Shown in pieces: positions 57,573-64,000 of a stretch of 64,000 nt of DNA. The stretch is from Anaspis maculata (Eukaryota > Arthropoda > Insecta > Coleoptera > Scraptiidae). The position numbers and the translations under genes are program-made. The stretch is from the NCBI GenBank assembly GCA_949128115.1, contig OX421965.1, forward strand, positions 48,041,257 through 48,105,256, given 5' to 3'. The notes beneath the pieces were generated by a model. That model was not told the origin of the DNA. It saw only the letters and a program-made list of their open reading frames with translations, and made no database searches. The stretch's first letter is position 1. Every line of letters begins with the position of its first letter.

Positions 57573-58566
57573 TCTTGTTCTATCTTTTTTAAATAAAAAA
57601 ATAAATAAATAAATGAATGTTTATTGACCCAAATTATCAAATATACATAAAAATGTGAAATAAATATTCTGTCAGGGGAAACCCCCTGACGGGTTTGGGG
57701 TTAAGGGTTTAGTCTTGGAAATGCTCAGATGATGAAGGGCGAAACGTCGACACAAGAAACAATTGTTTTCAATTTTTGGTCCCTGTAATTGGCAATAAAA
57801 AACATCACCACGGAAATCACCAAGGGAGGAAGGGAGTTGAGATATTCATTAAAATAACAAAAAAATTAATGTTCTCTTTAACACCTGCAGTATATTATGA
57901 GATATAATCCATTCCAAGCTTAAAAAAACCACAGCTGGTCATGGGAAATTCGAGTTCTGTTGGTGTCTCTGATTTTTGATATTTAATGTCATATTGATAC
58001 AAGGGAGGTTACGTTCAAATTTGTGTCCGTTTGACATGAAACCTTCACCTGAACTACGCTGTGTTGTCAGATTGTCATTCTGGAGACTGTGTCGCCGGCA
58101 GGTCACAGGTTTGCCCGCTGATCTCAGCCGCTTTATTTCGTCCAGGACCACAGTTCATGATCCTGGAAGAGAGGGTGAATTAACGTACCTAGGTTCTCAC
58201 AGGGCGCGAGGAGCTCAGGTCACGAGATCACTTTGCGACTAAATCACACTACGGCGCCGGCGGTAGAACTGGGTTCGCCTCGATTACTTTTTAAACTGTA
58301 TATTCTTACTGTTGCACTTCTCAATACTTTCACTATTGAAATAACGTGAATAACGGCGTTTTGAAGACGAAAACTAATGAAAATATTGTGTCAGTGTCAA
58401 AATCTGACCTAACAACTCTGACAAATTTGATTAAATCATCTTGACTTTTCCAATCCATCAACGTATCAGATTGTCCAACTTGAAGAAAAAATATCATAGG
58501 CAACTGTGGTTTTTTAAGCTTGGAATGGGTAATATACATAATGTATAATGTATATCTCATGTATCA
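57573..58566. other. No recognisable gene
   Basis: AATAAATAAATAAATGAATG simple sequence at about 57599-57618 is followed by unassigned DNA. Around 57731 the phrase GATGATGAAGGGCGAAACGTC superficially resembles a hammerhead core (see the rejected list). The frames at 57939-58242 are not recognised. Confidence 0.35.
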
Positions 58567-59614
58567 TACAGGGTTATTCAAAAGTCCTGAATAAAATTCA
58601 TGATTTTTTTCCATATTTATTTCGGAAAAAACGCTTGAACCGGTCGATTTCTGAAAACGATAAGCCGTTTTTTCATGACACGCGTCATGTTCTACCGTCA
58701 ACCTCTTAACCCCAAGCCACCCTTAGTATTTTTTTTCAAATTCCACCCTATGGCTTGTGGGGGCTCGTTGGAAAGCTTGTCAAAAACTCTATTTAGATCT
58801 ACCATTGAAAATTAGATCGGACGCTTCATTATGAAGTTTTGAGGAACTCCAGTTTCACTGAACAGTCCGGAACAAAATTCATAATTTCTTACCATATTTT
58901 TTTCAGTAAGAAAACGCTCGAACAGGTCGATTTCTGAAAACGGTAAGCCGTTTTTTCATGACACGTGTCATGCTCTACCGTCAACCCCCTAACCCAAAGC
59001 CACCCTTAGTATTTTTTCTTCAAATGGCACTCTATAGCTTGTGGGGGCTCGTTGTATTCCTTTAAAATTCATGGTCAAACGTCCGATCTAAGTTTCAATG
59101 GTAGATCTGAATAGAGTTTTTGACAATCTTTCCAACGAGCCCCCACAAGCCATAGGGTGCTATTTGAAAAAAAATACTAAGGGTGGCTTGGGGTTAGAGG
59201 GTTGACGGTAGAACATGACACGTGTCATGAAAAAACGGCTTACCGTTTTTAGAAATCGACCTGTTCGATTGTTTTTCCCGAAATAAATATGGAAAAAAAT
59301 TATGAATTTTATTCCGGACTGTTAAGTAAAACTGGGGGTTCCTCAAAACTTCATGGTGAAGCGTCCGATCTAATTTTCAATGGTGGATCTGAATAGAGTT
59401 TTTGACAAACTTTCCAACGAGCCCCCACAAGCTATAGGGTGCCATTCGAAAAAAAATACTAAGGGTACCTTGGGGTTAGGAACTTGACAGTAGAACATGA
59501 CACGTGTCATGAAAAAGCGGCTTACCGTTTTTAGAAATCGACCTGTTCGAGCGTTTTTTCCGATGAATATGGAAAAAAATTATGAATTTCATTCCGGACT
59601 TTTGAATAACCCTA
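58567..59614. mobile_element. Compound foldback element with two nested repeats per arm
   Basis: The outer ends CAGGGTTATTCAAAAGTCC and GGACTTTTGAATAACCC are flanked by TA. The left half contains two direct copies of one module (about 58580-58860 and 58870-59070). Each has GATAAGCCG or GGTAAGCCG then TTTTTTCATGACACG, and then ACCGTCAACC, CCACCCTTAGTATTTTTT and TTGTGGGGGCTCGTTG. The right half has the same module twice in reverse complement (about 59100-59310 and 59350-59600). The order is thus A-A-a-a. Confidence 0.87.
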
Positions 59615-61926
59615 TACTTATCTATGTACTAACTTATAGAGATTTTTGATGAACATAGTCTGAAACTACAAAATAAATTATCAAGGACTAGCTTTCGATT
59701 CTTCAAAATATCTCAAAGGGGAAGCGTTCAATTGGGAGGAGTCCCATCGCGTGAAAACCCTGGTACACACAGAAAATTGAAAGGTATCATGCTGAGAGAA
59801 TCTTTCAACACAGTGCATTCACGGGCATGTATCTCCTCGTGTAATTCAACTCTATAAACGTTAGCATCAAGTTAGCATCGCATCGTTTAAACCGTTTGTA
59901 CCAACCCAACACATTTTTTCCATAGCTCACTCTAATGAAAAAATCGTGAAACTGATTATAATTTCTTTTGTCGTTTAGCGCGTAGCATCGGTCGGATTAA
60001 GATGCGAACTTGCCATTTCCTTTTCCGAGTTGTTCAAGTCCCAGACGAAGACGAGAGGCGACAGCGGCACCGATTCTCGCGTTTTTATCGGTAATCGAGA
60101 TGAATGGTCGATCCGGACTTGTACATACGTGATTAACGCCGGAGACAAGCTAACTGGATGCTGCTGAAATGGCTGAAATGACTGAACGATTTACGAGCCA
60201 GTTCCAAGTTACAAGCAAACGGACTTTGCGTACAAATCGCCATTGATTTCTTATAATAGCACTTCGGCTACACAATATATTATGAAACTGATATAGGTAT
60301 CTACAAGGTAGGTTCCTACTCTGAGTTACGACCAAAAATACATTGCTCATACTCTTGGAATTATAGTTTCATAATCTTTGTAAACATTTCATCTCTATGT
60401 GTGTGAACAAGACAAAAAAGTCGTCAAGAGCTCTACAACTCCAGCCTTCCAGTATAGTGATGAATGAGTACCGCGCCTAACTCTCATTATGGTAGCCGCA
60501 TGGTGTCTTCTGGCCCATGGTCTAAACTCGGACATTTGATACTTTTTGACTCAATTCCGTTCAAATTACAGGAATTTCAAACGCATTCCCACATTTCAAT
60601 GGTGCAATAATTCTTCCTTGAAGTCCCATGCATCCACTCAGAACCGCTTCTGGTCTTCTTGTTGTCATAAATCCCGCGGGTGCCATCGATCATCCATTTG
60701 GGTACTTTACAAGCCGCGGATTTATTGCGCCGCCGAAAAACTGTACTTAACTGCTTCCATGGCCTACCGCCGCTGGTAGATATGTATATTCTCCCGGCCT
60801 CTGCATATGTACCAAACCTATAAATAAATTTAATCCAGAATAAATTGCATCAATGGCAAAAAGGCCGTGCTCTCCAAATGCCAATGTTTGAACTGCTGCT
60901 CTGGCATGGCCTCTGGATTTATGCCCGGGATGGATGCAATTCAAATCAGATCGCGTATTCCCAGTGAGGACTGGAGTACCTATAGAGAGAGTGGTAGTAG
61001 TATAGAGACGTATAGCAGCAAAGGGTAAAACAAAACATCAATGATTGGACATAAACAATGCCCCTCTTGATTAGGGAATAAATACTCAACTGTTGAGAGA
61101 TCCGGATGCGAAACGCTGGTGGTCCAAGACAATTCAATTAAGACTGGCTCGGCTCGAAAGAACAAAGTGATTTATTCGTGACGTTGTTTGAGGACCGCTG
61201 AAGCCCGGGGACATTACGTCATGTAATAATTGCTGTGCATAATCTGCATACTTATTTTGTCCCACGGGGGAAGCACGCAATACACGCACACTTCAATCCT
61301 TATTCCGTCTTCGAGTAGAGTTGCTGACAAGAAAGGAAGATTGTTGCCGAGAGGAAAAATTCACAGTTACAATAAGTGATAACTATGTATGTTTTGTTAG
61401 TAAGTTAGCTCATTTTGTAGTGGGTAGGTGGTACACAAAGAAAAGGTTCAGTTCCTGCGATAGTTTCTGCTTCTGATGTTCAGTAGCAGTAGCAGTAGGT
61501 GAATGGTGAATTAAATCTTGTGAATCAATTGAAATAACGTCCATTAACCTCGTCAGAACTAGATGTGTACCGATACCAATGTGAAATGTGAATCTATATT
61601 CTATCGGTTATCGGGAAAATCCTGATACATCGGCCGAACAATTCATCTACAACTAGCATTTTCTTGTTTATTTTGATCGAAAAATAATTTTCAAGATAAG
61701 TTATCGTGTTACATACTATGCAAATTGAGACAATATGACTTTTAATGATTTATTTCATTATACAAGGTGTCTCAAAATTCGCGCCTTTGGAATCGAAGGG
61801 CAGTTTATGGGAATGCTTGAGAAGTGTCAGACAAATATTGAAAAAAATTGGTCCTTTATTTTTGAAGATATGGGGGGGTCGAAAGGTAGGTCCTGAGGGG
61901 TTGACCACCCAAGAAATTCGTGTACA
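59615..61926. other. No gene recognised; dispersed-repeat copy
   Basis: A copy of the about 70-base dispersed repeat lies at 59895-59960. The rest, about 60.0-61.7 kb, shows no inverted-repeat elements and reads as mostly single-copy DNA. A short phrase ACAAGGTGTCTCAAAATTCG at about 61763 could be an element end. None of the small frames is recognised. Confidence 0.35.
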
Positions 61927-62155
61927 CCATTTACAAAATTTACAAAATTTACCAAACATTTACTACATTTGCTAAATATTTACTCACGTTTACCAACATT
62001 TACCAACATTTACCAACATTTACCAACATTTACCAAACATTTACCACATTTACTAATATTTACCAAACATTTACCACATTTACCAACATTTACCAACATT
62101 TACCAAATATTTACTACATTTACTAACATTTACTAAACATTTACCACATTTATAA
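61927..62155. repeat. Minisatellite, unit 11-12 bp (ACATTTACCAA)
   Basis: About 18-20 units of ACATTTACCAA / ACATTTACCAC / ATATTTACTAC run without interruption, with perfect runs near 61990-62040 and 62080-62105. The 68-residue Thr/Phe/Asn/Ile open frame through it is just the translated repeat. Confidence 0.92.
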
Positions 62156-64000
62156 ACGAAATCCACTAGTAAAAAGCATAAGATGAACTACCTAAGTACT
62201 GAAATGTGCGAAAACAATAATGGGTAGTATTAAATATTAAATAAGCACAAGCACTTGCTCAGATTTTTGAGGAGTTGCTAAGCAGACTATCCCCAGCAAC
62301 GCCTATGAAATTCAAGCAAACTACCCAATTACTAATAATCACCGGAATACCAACTGGAAAATAGGTAACGAACAAAATATCGTCGTACCTACTGATTAAG
62401 TCAGCTACTTGTCTCCCGAGTTATTTTGTGTTACCTGTTACCAGTGTCTAGGGCAGAGTTTTTGACTACACATCATTGGAAATTGGAACTCGTCAGAGAA
62501 TTTTCTGCGAGAAAAATGGAAACCACAGACGTGAAAAGTAGTTGACTTTTTCTCATCTATTGAACGGAAAATGAACACAACAATTCCAACATTCATCAAA
62601 AACATTCTAAATTTCTGAAATTTCATGGAATCAACTACAAAACGTATCGTTTGGGAATTTGAAAAATCTGTTGTGGGCGACACAAAACTTTCCCGACTAG
62701 TATCCAGAAACCCTTGGAAATTTTTGTTCGATGTGTTTCCTCAAGTATAAAGTTGGAGTTCGAGCGGTAGATTGGAATACATTCACAGGAAATTGACAAT
62801 TGGTTCAGAAAATTATTTGAATTTCCTAAAAATACTCAAAACCTTTTCCAAACAATTTCATCATGAAAGTCGTCAATTAAGGCTTCATTTTGAGATCCAT
62901 CCTTGTGGTCTACTCTCGGCTATGAGTTGGTTTTCTCGTTTTCAGCTATAAACCTCGGAAATTGAGAGAATAAACTGTTAGAAAATGTCTGAGAGCCAGT
63001 AAACTCCTGTTGATTTTTTTTTGTGAAAATCCGTTCACGGTATGAAGATTGGGAACTTTAAAACTCAAAAACCAATGAGTTCGTTTCCAAAAATTTTCTT
63101 CTCAAAAATCGGTCCAATTTTTTCTCCAAGACTGGCAGCAAGTCTGCACCTAAAATAAATATTTTGTGGGGCTTACCGCATGTCGAAGTTTGCTCTGTAG
63201 TTTTTTTTTTTATACGGAATGTGCAATTTCAATTCTGGATAAACCATCGTCGGACAACCGAAACCGCGTCGCATCTGAAAATAGGCCTACACGACATGCA
63301 GGAAGAGAGTGTCTGAGTTGAGTTCTGCACCAAACGCGGGTCGTCCTGATCAAACCCTGGGCGAGCGGCAGCGGCCCTTTCGGGTGGTAACGGCCAGGAG
63401 AAAATTTTGAAATTTGTAACGTCTTGCTGAGAAAAGGTGGAAAAGTCCAACTGAAGACTCAATTTGAATATTTTGGCTTGTTGCTCCCTGTCGAATTTGG
63501 TTCCAATCCATCGGATAGATTTTGAATAATTAATCAATGTCAAAATTTCGAATTTCGATATTTTCCAATGACTGACAAGTGACAGTTGGAGAAATAGGTA
63601 CTCGAAACTGTTCTGAATACAACTGATTCAGGGCTTCCAAGTAGGTAACATATTGTCAAGTTCCATGAGATACAGCTTCTGTCGTTCTTTGATAATGACA
63701 CTTCCGTTCCACAGATGACAGCCAAAAATTAATCAGCTCATTTGACGGCAAGACCTTGTCTGTATACGTATACCAAATTTCAAGTCAATCGGGTCAACGG
63801 TTCGGCATCAGCTATCGTGTCAGAACGTTTTCCCTGCAGCATCACATAACTTTCTCTTTCGAGTGAGGAGACGGGTTGGGAAAGTAAAATGAAGATTTGC
63901 ATGAAACTCAAGAGTTCACAAGAACTCTTTATCTGGAATTATCGACTAGGACTAAAGAGGAGAATATTTTGGACATTTTAAGAAAACCTCAGCGGAATTT
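62156..64000. other. No recognisable gene to the right edge
   Basis: AT-rich sequence without exon-like frames or paired element ends. A GC-richer patch at about 63320-63410 contains CGAGCGGCAGCGGCCCTTTC. The 104-residue minus frame covering it (63229-63543) is not recognised. The right boundary of this stretch is the window edge, so a truncated feature cannot be excluded. Confidence 0.35.

Noticed and set aside
57728..57760. Hammerhead ribozyme-like core (GATGATGA...CGAAAC)
   Set aside because: The conserved CTGATGA is not matched at its first base, and the space to CGAAAC is too short for stem II. No stems I or III could be formed.
61927..62155. CRISPR-like array
   Set aside because: Units are 11-12 bases with no spacers, so it is a simple minisatellite in a eukaryotic genome.

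Overview
The window is nuclear DNA of an animal, most likely an insect. It has short introns with GT..AG ends, AT-rich intergenic DNA, frequent GTAGGTACCTAC-type repeats (common in several hemipteran, beetle and moth genomes), and a dense load of DNA transposons, short non-autonomous elements and LINE fragments. The order cannot be settled from sequence alone. No bacterial operons, CRISPR arrays or ribosome binding sites were seen.

The only clearly host-type genes are two plus-strand members of the ELO (ELOVL) fatty-acid elongase family, in tandem. The downstream gene (20274-24300) has five exons, an open frame of 264 residues, the HxxHH box and a lysine-rich C-terminus. The upstream gene (4453-11008) has the same five exons, phases and splice sites. 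It is broken by a one-base insertion in exon 2 and an in-frame TGA in exon 4, so it reads as a young pseudogene. Similar sequence before the ATG and after the stop shows that the copies arose by duplication of a whole gene. Introns 1, 2 and 4 are tiny in the upstream copy. The long introns of both copies are filled by mobile elements, different ones in each.

The rest is mostly mobile DNA. (i) A decayed hAT/ZMYM1-like transposase gene (41829-45443) is interrupted by a second, non-autonomous hAT element with a perfect 8-bp target duplication. (ii) There are five other short hAT-type elements, four in other contexts and one in intron 3 of the upstream elongase. Three of the six have subterminal zones made of a simple repeat that differs from element to element. 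(iii) Many long foldback (palindromic) elements are present. One family has TA target duplications and GTCCRG ends (2814-4195, 8345-10482, 38813-41013, and one end at 46449). Others lie at 1891-2435, 21855-22861, 34323-35369, 45657-48624, 49091-50529, 54374-56536 and 58567-59614. The one at 45657-48624 encloses a ruined gene of a widespread, uncharacterised metazoan protein family. (iv) LINE reverse-transcriptase remnants lie at 15590-15730 and 27040-28000, and a tRNA-derived SINE at 57241-57572. (v) Tandem arrays include a 381-bp satellite at the left edge, a 107-bp array near 14.4-15.0 kb, and an 11-12-bp minisatellite near 62 kb.

Region by region: 0-4.4 kb satellite and foldbacks; 4.4-11 kb broken elongase with transposon-filled intron 3; 11-20 kb GC-rich block, tandem arrays, LINE scrap, small elements; 20-24.3 kb intact elongase; 24.3-29 kb nested elements and LINE remnant; 29-32 kb comparatively unique DNA; 32-41 kb hAT, foldbacks and unrecognised DNA; 41-49 kb transposase graveyard; 49-64 kb foldbacks, SINE, minisatellite and unassigned DNA. 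I found no defensible new biological system. The best leads are the elongase duplicate with its transposon-loaded introns, the hAT elements with simple-repeat ends, and the long palindromes that could make double-stranded RNA when transcribed.
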